From the NCBI GenBank assembly GCA_020636445.1, contig JACJXV010000016.1, positions 1 to 64,000 of the forward strand: a DNA stretch of 64,000 nt, read 5' to 3'. Under the pieces are notes generated by a model. It saw nothing but the letters and a program-made list of their open reading frames with translations. It searched no databases and was not told where the DNA came from. How positions within the stretch are numbered: position 1 is the first letter of the stretch; every line of letters starts with the position of its first letter. The DNA is from Lewinellaceae bacterium (GTDB taxonomy: Bacteria; Bacteroidota; Bacteroidia; Chitinophagales; Saprospiraceae). The position numbers and the translations under genes are program-made. This document shows, piece after piece, positions 1 to 8,352 of this stretch.

Positions 1-91
1 AAGATTCCCAGGAGCATGACTTTTTTAGCCCCAGCGACTGTTCGCAGGAATCTTGAGATTCCAGGCGGGTTATTAGTCGGTCTTCAGACCG
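1..91. repeat. REP-like palindrome cluster, left of the transposase
   Basis: Positions 1-26 form a direct repeat, with one mismatch, of positions 848-873 on the other side of the transposase gene. Two palindromes follow: 47-62 (GGAATCT, 2-nt loop, AGATTCC) and 78-91 (CGGTCT, 2-nt loop, AGACCG). Related palindromes sit on the far side, at 811-822 and 839-856. This matches the way REP-associated transposases are found beside the small hairpins they recognise; that link is inference. Confidence 0.6.
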
Positions 92-101
92 CTGAAAGGT
101 G

Positions 102-674
102 CTAAATGTTTTTGATCCAACCCGTTCCGTCCATAATTTGCAATAATGTAACCTCAAAGACGCCATTCCCACTAACATAGTTAGATGCGCTGCTATAAGT
201 GTAGTCAGTAGGATTTTCAACCCAACCTGCCCTAACTGGGTTATTGTGTATGTAGGTAAGTTTTTGGAGAATAAAATCCGGACTAGCCAATTGGATTGGA
301 GCATTTCCATATTGCCAAATCTGATGTTTAACACCAGTCTTACGGCCAAAGAATTCAAACATATAAAGCAGCCATTCCCTCCGACTTTCGAGAGTACTCA
401 TAATTGACTTCAACAAGCAAATTGTGGAATAATTTTTGAAATCACGTAACACATTAGATAGGGAATGCGGGTTTTCAACTTGAATAATCAGGTGGATATG
501 GTTGGACATAATTACAAATGCATGTACCGTAAGTCCTTTGTTTTGTTGACAAAATGCTAAGTTTTCTAGGATAATCTCCTTGTATTCTTTTTTTGTAAAA
601 AGGTCTATCCAACCAACTACGGTTAAGGTTACAAAATGGAGTGCTTGTTGATGTTTAATGCTGTACCCACCCAT
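102..674 (-). CDS. REP-associated tyrosine transposase (RAYT, Y1/IS200-like)
   Basis: The 190-residue protein has the HUH metal-binding motif H59-I-H61 in the context MSNHIHLII, and a C-terminal helix with the likely catalytic tyrosine in LTYIHNNPVRAG. Both are typical of the Y1 (IS200-like) transposase fold and of the RAYT subgroup. These single-strand endonucleases cut and join at hairpin-forming DNA. Length is normal for a RAYT and the frame is open from end to end, so it may be functional. It stands alone, with short palindromes and a split direct repeat on both sides (1-91 and 811-873), as expected for a domesticated RAYT and its REP sites. Family is clear; the targets are inferred. Confidence 0.9.
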   Translation of the reverse strand: MGGYSIKHQQALHFVTLTVVGWIDLFTKKEYKEIILENLAFCQQNKGLTVHAFVIMSNHIHLIIQVENPHSLSNVLRDFKNYSTICLLKSIMSTLESRREWLLYMFEFFGRKTGVKHQIWQYGNAPIQLASPDFILQKLTYIHNNPVRAGWVENPTDYTYSSASNYVSGNGVFEVTLLQIMDGTGWIKNI

Positions 675-810
675 AGTTTTTTTTCTACAACATTAGGCAG
701 TAATTCACTGGAATTCTGGACACTACATGTAAGATTGTTCCAATAAGAATTGGTGTGCAATAATTGAATATACTGAATTAATAAATTGATAAATATGGCA
801 TTGAGGACTT

Positions 811-873
811 GGTCTGAAGACCCAAAAATAGTTCCGATGGGAATCCGAAGATTCCCACGAGCATGACTTTTTT
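811..873. repeat. REP-like palindrome cluster, right of the transposase
   Basis: This contains palindromes at 811-822 (GGTCT, GA, AGACC) and 839-856 (GGGAATC, CGAA, GATTCCC), and the second copy (848-873) of the 26-bp direct repeat at 1-26. The palindrome cores match those on the left in content (GGTCT/AGACC and GGAATC/GATTCC) but stand in the opposite order relative to the gene. The space between the transposase start and here (675-810) shows nothing else recognisable. Confidence 0.6.
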
Positions 874-900
874 TATTTCCCAGAGTTACCTCTGCCAAAT

Positions 901-934
901 ACAATTGCCGGAACTGCAAAGCTCCGGCAATTGT
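901..934. terminator. Stem-loop terminator at the end of the DUF4252 operon
   Basis: A perfect 12-bp inverted repeat (901-912 with 923-934) encloses a 10-nt loop. It lies 33 nt beyond the stop codon of the last DUF4252 gene, which is read on the minus strand. The T-tract after the stem is short on either strand, so it may act as an imperfect or bidirectional terminator. Confidence 0.5.
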
Positions 935-967
935 TTCAAGATTGTCTATAGCATCTTTGTGCGGAAC

Positions 968-1504
968 TTACACCCTTTTCAGGTCTCCTCGTTTTTCGGG
1001 CAGGCGTTTTAAGTTTTCCGCTCCTTCGAATTCCAGGTCGAGGTCATTCAAATCGCTAAAACGAAGTTCTCCTTCGAGATTAAGGAGTAAGAAATTATCC
1101 TCCCCATTAATGAGCATCAATAAATCGGTAATCATCCCACTGGTATTTTCCCGAATGAGGAATTGCACCATGTTGTCTCCATCCCGGAAAACGGCGAGGT
1201 CCTCATAGTGGTCGGTGTGAAGGTTGCTGAGTAAGTCCTTCAATTGAGGCCGGGCAATGGTTTGCCCCTCCTTCAGGGATAACATTCGCAAGCCCGTTAT
1301 GCGGTTCAGCAACCGTTGCGCATCCTCGTTCTGCGTTTTCCTGGAAGCCAATTGCAAGCCCCAGCCACTTAGCTGGAGGGAAGTGGCGGACTCCTGGTTG
1401 CGAAATTGCTGAATAAATTTATCCAGGGCAGTATTTTGCGCAGTACCTATGACAGGTCCGAGCAAAGCTATAATAACAAGGTAATACCATTGACGGGTGA
1501 TCAT
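968..1504 (-). CDS. DUF4252 family exported protein, third copy
   Basis: This 178-residue protein starts with a signal peptide (hydrophobic stretch near residues 6-22, then AQN). The body matches the DUF4252 pattern: an early LQLSGWGLQLAS segment, a central basic GLRMLSL stretch, and a C-terminal acidic half with FLIRENTSG, LLMLINGED and LLNLEGEL, which resembles the second halves of the two upstream neighbours. DUF4252 has no established biochemical function. It is the last of three paralogues transcribed behind an ECF sigma factor and its probable anti-sigma factor. Similarity to the neighbours is moderate, so the triplication is old. Confidence 0.8.
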   Translation of the reverse strand: MITRQWYYLVIIALLGPVIGTAQNTALDKFIQQFRNQESATSLQLSGWGLQLASRKTQNEDAQRLLNRITGLRMLSLKEGQTIARPQLKDLLSNLHTDHYEDLAVFRDGDNMVQFLIRENTSGMITDLLMLINGEDNFLLLNLEGELRFSDLNDLDLEFEGAENLKRLPEKRGDLKRV

Positions 1505-1567
1505 ATCTGTTGAGATTTTGGTAAAAAAATGTTGCTTTTCAAAAGGGCGTGGACCAATTTTCCTGTT

Positions 1568-2125
1568 TTAGGCCTGGGGTTCGCGGCGTCTGCCTTTGCG
1601 TCGTGGGCCATCAGATAGTCCGCTTTTTTCCATGAACATGCCGATCAGGTGGTTGAGATCCTGGATGCGAATCCGGGACCGCATGCTGATCATCCCAACA
1701 CCATCTTCGCCCTGGAGTAATAACAGGATCTGTTTGAGCCGACCGTTGCGTTCCTGAATGAGCACGCGAACGTGTTCCTCCCCATCCCGGATCAGGATAA
1801 GATCTTCGAATTTGTTATTGAGCAGCTCTTGTTCAAGGGCTGCATAGGCCTGGGTGGGTATTTGGGTGCCCGTCTCATCCATCAGGTACCGAAAAGTACC
1901 CACTCGCTTCCCTAGCCGGATTATTTCCCGGATCCTTTCATCTTTGACAGAATTATAAGCCAGACCACCACCGACCCAAAGCAGCCATCCCGGAATTTTG
2001 ACATTCCGGACACCCTCTTCCCGTTTATACTCCTGGTAAAAGCGGGAACTAAGCGACTGGGCGGTCAACGCGACTGAAGAGAGTAGAAAGAGGCAGGTAA
2101 TTCCTGCAATTATTTGCCTTTGCAT
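1568..2125 (-). CDS. DUF4252 family exported protein, second copy
   Basis: The start is placed at the internal Met (MQRQIIAG), which puts a normal signal peptide (residues about 3-22, ending LTAQ) at the N-terminus; the longer frame would add 14 residues before it. The mature part holds the DUF4252 layout, including KIPGWLLWVGG, FRYLMDE, LILIRDGEEH with VRVLIQE, and a C-terminal LLLLQGEDGVGMIS segment followed by a basic tail. It lies about 60 nt from the paralogue on either side and is very probably co-transcribed with them. The function of the family is unknown; envelope-associated and regulated by the adjacent sigma factor is an inference. Confidence 0.8.
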   Translation of the reverse strand: MQRQIIAGITCLFLLSSVALTAQSLSSRFYQEYKREEGVRNVKIPGWLLWVGGGLAYNSVKDERIREIIRLGKRVGTFRYLMDETGTQIPTQAYAALEQELLNNKFEDLILIRDGEEHVRVLIQERNGRLKQILLLLQGEDGVGMISMRSRIRIQDLNHLIGMFMEKSGLSDGPRRKGRRREPQA

Positions 2126-2171
2126 AGTTGGATGGGTTTTAGCAGTGGTGCGGCCAGACACCTTCAATTGG

Positions 2172-2696
2172 TTACTTTTTCTCCATCTCTTTGGCCAGCT
2201 GCGTAATTTTGTTCAGGTCGAGGTTGCCGACAAAGCTGAGTAGTAGAAACTCATCGCCGCTGCCCCCGGTGAGAAGCAATAACTCCTGGATTTTATTTTC
2301 GGCTTCCCGGATCAGGAAATCGACATTGCCATCGCCTTTACTGCGGACTGTCATCAGGGTTTCGTATTCCTTGGTATTGATTTTTGCCTTGGCTTCTTTG
2401 TAGAAAACATCTGGGGTTACATCCGTGGAAAGAATGCGCAGTCCACGCAGGTCTTTGGCAATATCCATAATGGCTTTGGCTTCGCCTTCATCATCGAGAT
2501 CAAGGCCACTGACGTTGAGCCGCCCCAGCATCTGAAATAGCTTAGGGCTGATGTAAACTACATTGAAGCGGGAATCTTCAACATACTGCTTAAAATATTT
2601 GTCGATGGCATTGGCATCCCCGGCAGGGGTTTGGGCCATAGCGGTAGAGAATCCTATAACGAGGATTCCAAGAAAAAACAGTTTGCGCAATAGCAT
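2172..2696 (-). CDS. DUF4252 family exported protein, first copy
   Basis: The start is set at the Met of MLLRKLFFLGIL, giving a clean signal peptide that ends at AMAQ (about residue 22). An upstream in-frame start would add 27 residues that do not look like part of the protein. The mature region has the DUF4252 features: VYISPKLFQMLG, a middle LRILSTD, LMTVRSKGDGNVDFLIRE and LLLLTGGSGDEFLLLS. It is the first gene after the anti-sigma factor (91 nt downstream) and the first of three tandem paralogues. No catalytic motif is visible. Confidence 0.85.
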   Translation of the reverse strand: MLLRKLFFLGILVIGFSTAMAQTPAGDANAIDKYFKQYVEDSRFNVVYISPKLFQMLGRLNVSGLDLDDEGEAKAIMDIAKDLRGLRILSTDVTPDVFYKEAKAKINTKEYETLMTVRSKGDGNVDFLIREAENKIQELLLLTGGSGDEFLLLSFVGNLDLNKITQLAKEMEKK

Positions 2697-2787
2697 AGTG
2701 TTACGGTTTGTTTCGTGATTAAAGTATGGTGATTTCTTAGTTCCTAAAGTTTGGTTGGTCGTGAGATTGTGGGTCACATCTTACTAC

Positions 2788-3297
2788 TTATTTAAACATC
2801 TTCCCCATTTCGCCAAAATGTTCCATCTCCTGAGCTGCCATACCGGTTCCCCGGTTTAGTTCTACGGAGGTGTGGAGTAGTGCTTTTCGTGTTATGTGGT
2901 ACGCCTCTTCAACCGTAGCGGGCTCATATTTGGACCAATCAATAGCCGCGGTAGGCTCCGGAGAAACAGCTTGCCAATCCGGATAGAGAAACCATACGCT
3001 CAGGGCCAGGAGTACGGCAGCTGCAATGCGAAGAATCCATGTTTGTGGTTTTGCCTTACGGGGCCACAGGGGCCGGGGTTGTTGGATTTTGGCATTTAGG
3101 CGCGCGGTAAAATCGGCAGACAGTTGGGGTTGCTGGGCGCGTTGTGCAGCAATCATCCGAAACCAATCCTGATCGGCACCGAATTCCGCAGGAGCCTGGT
3201 TCTGCTGGAAATAGGAACGCAGAGAGGCTTCTTCTTCCAGAGAGGTTTCTCCCTGATAATATTTGTCGAGCAAGTCCCGGAGTGATTTAGGATCCAT
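2788..3297 (-). CDS. Probable membrane-bound anti-sigma factor
   Basis: The 169-residue protein begins with a short helical domain (LLDKYYQGETSLEEEASLR, residues about 8-27) of the kind seen in Bacteroidota anti-sigma factors. A proline- and lysine-rich stretch follows, then one membrane helix at about residues 86-105 and a short outer domain. Its start overlaps the end of the sigma factor gene by 11 nt, so the two are translationally linked. By analogy with such pairs it should bind the sigma factor at the inner membrane and release it on an envelope signal. No recognised zinc-binding HxxxCxxC motif is seen. The role rests on gene order and topology, not on a named family. Confidence 0.75.
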   Translation of the reverse strand: MDPKSLRDLLDKYYQGETSLEEEASLRSYFQQNQAPAEFGADQDWFRMIAAQRAQQPQLSADFTARLNAKIQQPRPLWPRKAKPQTWILRIAAAVLLALSVWFLYPDWQAVSPEPTAAIDWSKYEPATVEEAYHITRKALLHTSVELNRGTGMAAQEMEHFGEMGKMFK

Positions 3298-3802
3298 GTT
3301 GCTTCATTTGTCGTGATGAAAGGGCTTCGCGCAATTGTTGACGAGCCCGGAATAAATTAATTTTGACCTGGCTAAGCGAAATGCCCAGCGCCTCGCAGAT
3401 TTCTTGATAGCTATAGTCTTCCAGGTCCCGCAACTCCATTACCTGGCGTTGTTTATCCGGGAGATGCTGCATCAGCCGTCTAATGTCTTGAATCGTTTCA
3501 GCCCCGGCCAGCTGGTGGTCGGCACCTAGCGTTTGATCCGGAAGATCAAACCCTGGATACCATTCTCCCTGCGGCATTTTACGGGCCCGCAATTTGTCAA
3601 TACAAAGGTTGCGGGTCATGCGCACCGACCAGGCTTCCAGGTTCTGCACTTCCTTTAGGTTATCACGTTGTTGCCAGAGCTTGATAAAGACCTCCTGAAC
3701 AGCATCCTCAGCTTCAGCCACATCGGGTAGCCAGCGCAACGCTAAGCGGAAGAGCTTGTCTTTGAGTTGGTTAACAATGTGGGTAAAGGCATCTGGTTGC
3801 AT
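3287..3802 (-). CDS. ECF RNA polymerase sigma factor
   Basis: The protein has 171 residues, the usual length for an extracytoplasmic-function sigma factor. Region 2 is visible as AEDAVQEVFIKLWQQRDN with the following NLEAWSVRMTRNLCID, and region 4 as LPDKQRQVMELRDLEDYSY plus the helix-turn-helix QEICEALGISLSQVKINLFR. It heads an operon with the anti-sigma gene and three DUF4252 genes, an arrangement often seen in Bacteroidota. It presumably directs transcription of this operon and of envelope genes elsewhere; the target promoters cannot be told from this window. Confidence 0.93.
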   Translation of the reverse strand: MQPDAFTHIVNQLKDKLFRLALRWLPDVAEAEDAVQEVFIKLWQQRDNLKEVQNLEAWSVRMTRNLCIDKLRARKMPQGEWYPGFDLPDQTLGADHQLAGAETIQDIRRLMQHLPDKQRQVMELRDLEDYSYQEICEALGISLSQVKINLFRARQQLREALSSRQMKQHGS

Positions 3803-3963
3803 ATCAAAGCGAAGACGAGGAGGTGTGAAAAAAGTTACAGGGAAATGAAGAAAAATGAAGAAAAATCATGGCGTAAATCAAAGGGCTTGATTTTCAATAG
3901 CCTGCAAAGTGTCAAGAAACCCTTAAGACCGGGAATTTTTTCTACCAATACCTGATTTCCTCC

Positions 3964-3971
3964 TATCTTTG
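3964..3971 (+). promoter_or_regulatory. Bacteroidota-type -7 element before the LptF/G gene
   Basis: TATCTTTG matches the TAnnTTTG consensus for the primary Bacteroidota sigma factor and lies 22 nt before the start codon at 3994. No good TTTG -33 element is found at the expected spacing, only a T-run, so this is a partial match. Confidence 0.45.
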
Positions 3972-3993
3972 TCAGGCTGTACTGCAAGACCGG

Positions 3994-5562
3994 ATGAAGA
4001 AGATTGATCAATTAGTACTTACCAGTTTCCTGCCACCCTTTGTGGTTTCATTTTCCATTGCCCTTTTCGTACTGCTTATGCAGATGATTTGGTTGTATAT
4101 GGATGAGCTGGCCGGTAAAGGCCTTGGTGTGTTCATGGTCGCGGAGCTTCTCTTTTACCGGAGCGTTGGAATCATTCCGATGGCGCTACCCCTGGGTATT
4201 CTCTTAGCCTCTGTAATGACGATGGGAGGGCTCGCTGAGCACTACGAGATGTCAAGCATGAAGTCAGCAGGTATCTCCCTGTTGCGGATCATGCGATCGA
4301 TGCTGATTTTTGGTGTTTTTGCCGGTATCTTTTCCTGGTACTGTTCCAATACGCTAATCCCTATTGCCAACCTGAAGTTTGGCTCCCGAATGTTTGATAT
4401 TAAGCAAAAAAAGCCCGCACTGCGATTGGAAACAGGGGTTTTTAACGATGGGCTGGAAGGATATGCTATTCATATTGGTCATCGGGACGATGATGGAAAA
4501 ACGATCCACGACGTACTTATTTATGATCATACCCAAACCAATTCAGGAAAACTGACCGAAGTTACGGCTAAAAGCGGTGAGCTTTTTGTGGCCGAAGATG
4601 GCAAATACCTGATTATGCGGCTGCGTGACGGGAATCAGTATGTTGAAACCAGCGCCAGCCGTATGAGCAGCCAAAGTTCTTACCCTTTTGTTCGTACTGG
4701 GTTTAAAGAGTGGACTAAGGTGTTTGATTTGAGTGAATTTGAGCTGACCCGGACCAACGAGGATCTCTTCAAAGCTAACCGGCAGATGATGAGTAGTACC
4801 GAGTTGCGGATTGCTGCAGATTCTATTCACCGGGAAATTGATAAGCGCAACAAAGAAATGGCGAATTACCTGGTGAGCTATTTTCCATTTTTACCAACCG
4901 ACTCCACCTATATTCCTAAACAAGAACCTGACATTCCGAAAGAAGCGAGTAAGGCAATGGGCTTGGATAGCCTGGTGACCAGCCCGCCGCCACAGTCCAA
5001 GTCAGTCCAAACCCTGCGCTCCGGAGGGGTGCCGCCACAGCGGCTCACCGGACTTGATATGGATACGGTTACTTCGCTGATTAATACTTTCCCGATTCAG
5101 GAACGCGGGCGGATCAAAGGCCGGGCTAAAAGTGTTGCCCGGGGGATTCTCAACCAGGCAGAAGGGGCCGCCAGTTCTGTAGAACGCATGCGGGAATCGG
5201 AGGTGAAGCATATTTATGAATTACACACTAAATACAGTATTGCCGTAGCCTGCTTTATTTTCCTCTTTGTGGGTGGCCCCATGGGGGCTATTGTCCGTAA
5301 AGGAGGCTTTGGATATCCCATCCTGGTATCCATTATCTTCTTTATGATTTTTGTAGTGCTCACCATCTTTTGCCGCAAGATTGCCGAAACGTTTGTTTTG
5401 CCGGCTGTAGTCGCCGCCTGGTTGCCCTGCGGAGTCCTATTTCCGATGGGGGTTTTTCTGACGTTCAAGGCAATGAACGATTCCAGCCTGTTATCCCCTG
5501 ATCGTTTTATTGCGTTTGTTAAACGAATATTTCCCACCAGCAAAAAGGTTTCTCAGGCATGA
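3994..5562 (+). CDS. LptF/LptG family permease (YjgP/YjgQ)
   Basis: This is a 522-residue inner-membrane protein with the family layout: membrane segments at about residues 12-35, 55-80 and 100-122, a large periplasmic part (about 130-400), then three more membrane helices at about 415-500. The opening MKKIDQLVLTSFLPPFVVSF and the SSMKSAGISLLRIM loop are typical. LptF and LptG form the transmembrane part of the ABC exporter that draws lipopolysaccharide out of the inner membrane. Bacteroidota proteins of this family cannot be assigned to LptF or LptG by inspection. The periplasmic region is longer than in enterobacteria, with an extra low-complexity stretch near residues 310-350. It overlaps the PAP2 gene by 4 nt. 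Confidence 0.9.
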   Translation: MKKIDQLVLTSFLPPFVVSFSIALFVLLMQMIWLYMDELAGKGLGVFMVAELLFYRSVGIIPMALPLGILLASVMTMGGLAEHYEMSSMKSAGISLLRIMRSMLIFGVFAGIFSWYCSNTLIPIANLKFGSRMFDIKQKKPALRLETGVFNDGLEGYAIHIGHRDDDGKTIHDVLIYDHTQTNSGKLTEVTAKSGELFVAEDGKYLIMRLRDGNQYVETSASRMSSQSSYPFVRTGFKEWTKVFDLSEFELTRTNEDLFKANRQMMSSTELRIAADSIHREIDKRNKEMANYLVSYFPFLPTDSTYIPKQEPDIPKEASKAMGLDSLVTSPPPQSKSVQTLRSGGVPPQRLTGLDMDTVTSLINTFPIQERGRIKGRAKSVARGILNQAEGAASSVERMRESEVKHIYELHTKYSIAVACFIFLFVGGPMGAIVRKGGFGYPILVSIIFFMIFVVLTIFCRKIAETFVLPAVVAAWLPCGVLFPMGVFLTFKAMNDSSLLSPDRFIAFVKRIFPTSKKVSQA

Positions 5563-6239
5563 GTTTACGTTCCGCCCCGCCTACTTTTCGACAACTGGTA
5601 CAAGAAAATCTATGGTTTTGGGGAGCCATGCTGCTTTTTCTGATGGTAGGAGGTGTGCTTTTGGCAACGCAACCTTTTGGTGGACTGCTTTTTTACTTTA
5701 GCGATAACCGGACTCCCTGGGCAAATGCTTTTTTTCGGGGGGCTACCCGGATGGGGGAATTGGCAGGATACCTTTTGGCTGCGGCCTTACTGTTGATTAC
5801 GCGATTTCGTTCGCTTTTGATGGTACCGGTGGTTGCCATTGTGGCTACACTGCTGGCCGGCGCCGGTAAGCAGATTTTTCGTCATCCCCGCCCCCTCCGT
5901 TACCTGCAGGATCATGGGATCGCGGACTTAGTACAGGCCGTTCCGGGAGTGGAAATGCACGGGGGAATGACGAGTTTTCCTTCCGGTCATACGACAGCAG
6001 CTTTTGCCATTTTTGCCTTTACGGCTTTTTGCTTGCCCAATAAACGCCTTACGGGCCTGAGCTTATTTCTCCTGGCATTGGCCGTCGGGATATCACGGAT
6101 TTATCTGGCTCAGCATTTTCTCCAGGATGTATACCTGGGCGCTATGCTGGGTACTGCCGTGGGTGCAGCCATCTATCTCCTCCACTGGCGAATCAAAGGG
6201 CCATCCTGGTTGGACCAGCGCCTGCGTGTGTGGAAATAA
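5559..6239 (+). CDS. PAP2 family membrane phosphatase
   Basis: The 226-residue protein carries all three PAP2 signature motifs in order: KQIFRHPRPLRY (about residues 103-114), PSGHTTAAF (about 142-150) and SRIYLAQHFLQDVYLG (about 179-194), with roughly six membrane helices. Such enzymes remove phosphate from lipid phosphates, for example undecaprenyl pyrophosphate or lipid A. The gene overlaps the LptF/G-like permease by an ATGA junction, so they are translated together; a role in lipid A or lipid-carrier processing would fit that link but is inference. The substrate cannot be read from sequence. Confidence 0.9.
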   Translation: MSLRSAPPTFRQLVQENLWFWGAMLLFLMVGGVLLATQPFGGLLFYFSDNRTPWANAFFRGATRMGELAGYLLAAALLLITRFRSLLMVPVVAIVATLLAGAGKQIFRHPRPLRYLQDHGIADLVQAVPGVEMHGGMTSFPSGHTTAAFAIFAFTAFCLPNKRLTGLSLFLLALAVGISRIYLAQHFLQDVYLGAMLGTAVGAAIYLLHWRIKGPSWLDQRLRVWK

Positions 6240-6276
6240 TCAGAAATGGGAAATTTAGTTCATGACTGATTTCCCA

Positions 6277-6298
6277 CCCGCCGTAGGCGGGCAAGTTT
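6277..6298 (+). repeat. Dispersed CCCGCC/GGCGGG palindromic element
   Basis: A hairpin CCCGCC, 3 nt, GGCGGG is followed by CAAGTTT. It lies between the converging PAP2 and symporter genes. Related copies occur at 48016-48036 (reverse), 53470-53491 and 62621-62642. As at 62 kb, the hairpin is followed at once by heptamer-like TTTCCC runs (6296-6318). It could act as a terminator, but the spread of copies points to a repeat family. Confidence 0.6.
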
Positions 6299-6318
6299 CC
6301 CGATTTCCCATTTTCCCC

Positions 6319-7839
6319 TTACTTCGTCCGCATCGCCCGGGTCTTCTCGATATAGCGGGCAATTTCTTTTTTCACGACTGGCAACAAGAGCATGAGGCCG
6401 ATCATATTCGGAACCGACATGGCAAAGATCATGGCGTCGGAAAAGTCGGTTACGGCACCTAAGCTCGCACCCGAACCAATGATAATGAACAGGCAGAAAA
6501 TTATTTTATAGGTATAATCAGCGGCTTTACTACGTCCGAACAGGTACATCCAACTCTGCAGGCCATAATACGACCAGGATAGCATGGTGGAAAAAGCGAA
6601 CATAATGACGGCTACTGTCAAAACATAAGGGAACCAGGGGAGTACCGAAGCAAATGCATTTGAGGTCAGGTCTACACCACTTATACCTGGATCCGTATTC
6701 AGGTAATTACCGGTTATAATAATGACCAGGGCGGTCATAGTACAAACGACGACGGTGTCGATAAATGGCTCCAACAAGGCAACAACACCTTCCGAGGCAG
6801 GATAATCCGTTTTAACGGCAGAGTGGGCGATGGCGGCCGACCCAACGCCTGCTTCATTGGAAAAAGCGGCCCGACGGAACCCCTGGACCAGCACTCCTAC
6901 AAATCCACCGGCAATACCTTCCGGGCTAAAGGCCCCCTTGAAAACCAAGCCCAGCGCTTCCGGGATATGGGAAAAATTAGCGCCTAAGATGAAAAGGGCC
7001 GCCAATACATAGAGGCCGCACATAAAGGGAACAATTTTTTCGGTAACCTTGCCGATGCGCTTAATTCCGCCAATGATCACCAGCGCTACAATGGCTGACA
7101 TAACCATTCCGAATATAACGCCTGCTGAGCCGGAAGAGGCGCCAATCATGTTATTAAACTGCTGGGCTGCCTGGTTGGCCTGGAACATGTTTCCGCCACC
7201 GAAGGAGCCGCCAATACACATGACGGCAAAGAAAATAGACAGTACCCGGCCTAGTTTCGCCAATCCGCGTTCTGAAAGGCCTTTGGAGAGGTAGTACATC
7301 GGTCCACCGTAAACGGTTCCATCGGGCCCTACATCGCGGAATTTAACCCCCAGGGTACACTCCGTAAATTTCGAAGCCATTCCCAGCAGTCCGGCTAATA
7401 TCATCCAGAAAGTAGCACCGGGTCCACCCAGGGTGATTGCAATAGCCACCCCGGCAATATTACCCAGTCCCACCGTACCTGAAAGGGCTGCCGTTAGCGC
7501 CTGGAAGTGGGAAACCTCTCCCTCGTCATCGCCATCGGAGAAAAGCCCTCGCACGGTATTGATTGCCAGCGGAAACCGACGGAATTGGACAAAGCCAAAA
7601 TATAGGGTAAAGATGGTGGCGCCGGAAAGTAGCATAATAACCACCAGCGGTAAGTCAATGGAGGAACCATCGGCTAGTTTCGCCATGGGTATACCATAAA
7701 AAACAATGCCAGCAACGGCGTCAGTTATGGGCTGAAAGGCATCATTGATGACTTCATCCCAGCCACGTTCAACATCTTGTGCCAGTAAGCCAATCGGTAA
7801 GGTCAACCAACCAGCTATAAGTAGTAGTGCTTTCTTCAT
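6319..7839 (-). CDS. Sodium:alanine/glycine symporter (AGCS family)
   Basis: The 506-residue protein has about ten or eleven membrane helices and the AGCS hallmarks: ALSGTVGLGNIAGVAIAITLGGPGATFWM (seen in part near residues 113-142), GGPMYYLSKGL, and RAAFSNEAGVGSAAIAHSAV (about 324-343). It starts with a cleavable-looking signal (MKKALLLIAGWLTLPIGLLAQ), common in Bacteroidota members. These carriers bring in alanine, glycine or other small amino acids with Na+, which suits a marine cell. It is a single-gene unit, convergent to the LptF/G-PAP2 pair. The exact substrate is not determinable. Confidence 0.92.
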   Translation of the reverse strand: MKKALLLIAGWLTLPIGLLAQDVERGWDEVINDAFQPITDAVAGIVFYGIPMAKLADGSSIDLPLVVIMLLSGATIFTLYFGFVQFRRFPLAINTVRGLFSDGDDEGEVSHFQALTAALSGTVGLGNIAGVAIAITLGGPGATFWMILAGLLGMASKFTECTLGVKFRDVGPDGTVYGGPMYYLSKGLSERGLAKLGRVLSIFFAVMCIGGSFGGGNMFQANQAAQQFNNMIGASSGSAGVIFGMVMSAIVALVIIGGIKRIGKVTEKIVPFMCGLYVLAALFILGANFSHIPEALGLVFKGAFSPEGIAGGFVGVLVQGFRRAAFSNEAGVGSAAIAHSAVKTDYPASEGVVALLEPFIDTVVVCTMTALVIIITGNYLNTDPGISGVDLTSNAFASVLPWFPYVLTVAVIMFAFSTMLSWSYYGLQSWMYLFGRSKAADYTYKIIFCLFIIIGSGASLGAVTDFSDAMIFAMSVPNMIGLMLLLPVVKKEIARYIEKTRAMRTK

Positions 7840-7878
7840 TTGGGTAACATTCCTAGTAAGAGGTGAATAATCAGCGCA

Positions 7879-7910
7879 TTAAGGTATGGGTTTATTTTTA
7901 TTTTGCCAAA
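7879..7910 (-). promoter_or_regulatory. Candidate promoter of the symporter gene
   Basis: On the minus strand a TTTG (7907-7910) is followed after exactly 20 nt by TACCTTAA (7879-7886), a six-of-eight match to TAnnTTTG. It ends 39 nt before the start codon at 7839. Confidence 0.45.
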
Positions 7911-8352
7911 TGGCCTGCTAAGTGGTGATTTCAGCATTTGCTTTGGTTTGTGCCCGAAATGGCAGTGAATTTTTGTTTGCAAAATACTAGCCGTGGTATT
8001 CCGTGCCTCTATAATACTGTGTATTCCCAGGGGGGTAGTGCGATCCTTACTTCCTTACGGGTTGTCTGATGGAAGCTGACAATAATGCTTGGGAAAGGTA
8101 TTTGCTTTTTATATCTTAGGGGTATACTTGTAGTGAAATGGCTTGACAAAGTCAGATAACTTTGGGTATCGGATAGACCTCGTGAAGCGGACTACCAAAT
8201 ACCAACCACTTCATGAGGGTATCTTTGCAGTAGTTTGGGGATTAGCAGCAATGTATAAACTACCGCCGGAAACACACGCTTTTTATAAAATGGCAATCTT
8301 TGCTCTTTACAACCGATCAGGCACAGCATAAACGTAATGAAAATAATCTTGG
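7911..8352. other. Intergenic region upstream of the FecR-type sigma gene
   Basis: No credible gene is seen. The short open frame at 8143-8331 shows no family resemblance and no good start context. Two TAnnTTTG matches (8157-8164 and 8220-8227) could be -7 elements for the sigma gene at 8353, but neither has a TTTG at the proper distance. The divergent symporter promoter lies at the left edge. Confidence 0.4.

Noticed and set aside
8143..8331. Small protein before the FecI-like sigma gene
   Set aside because: No family resemblance, ordinary chance length, and candidate -7 boxes fall inside it.
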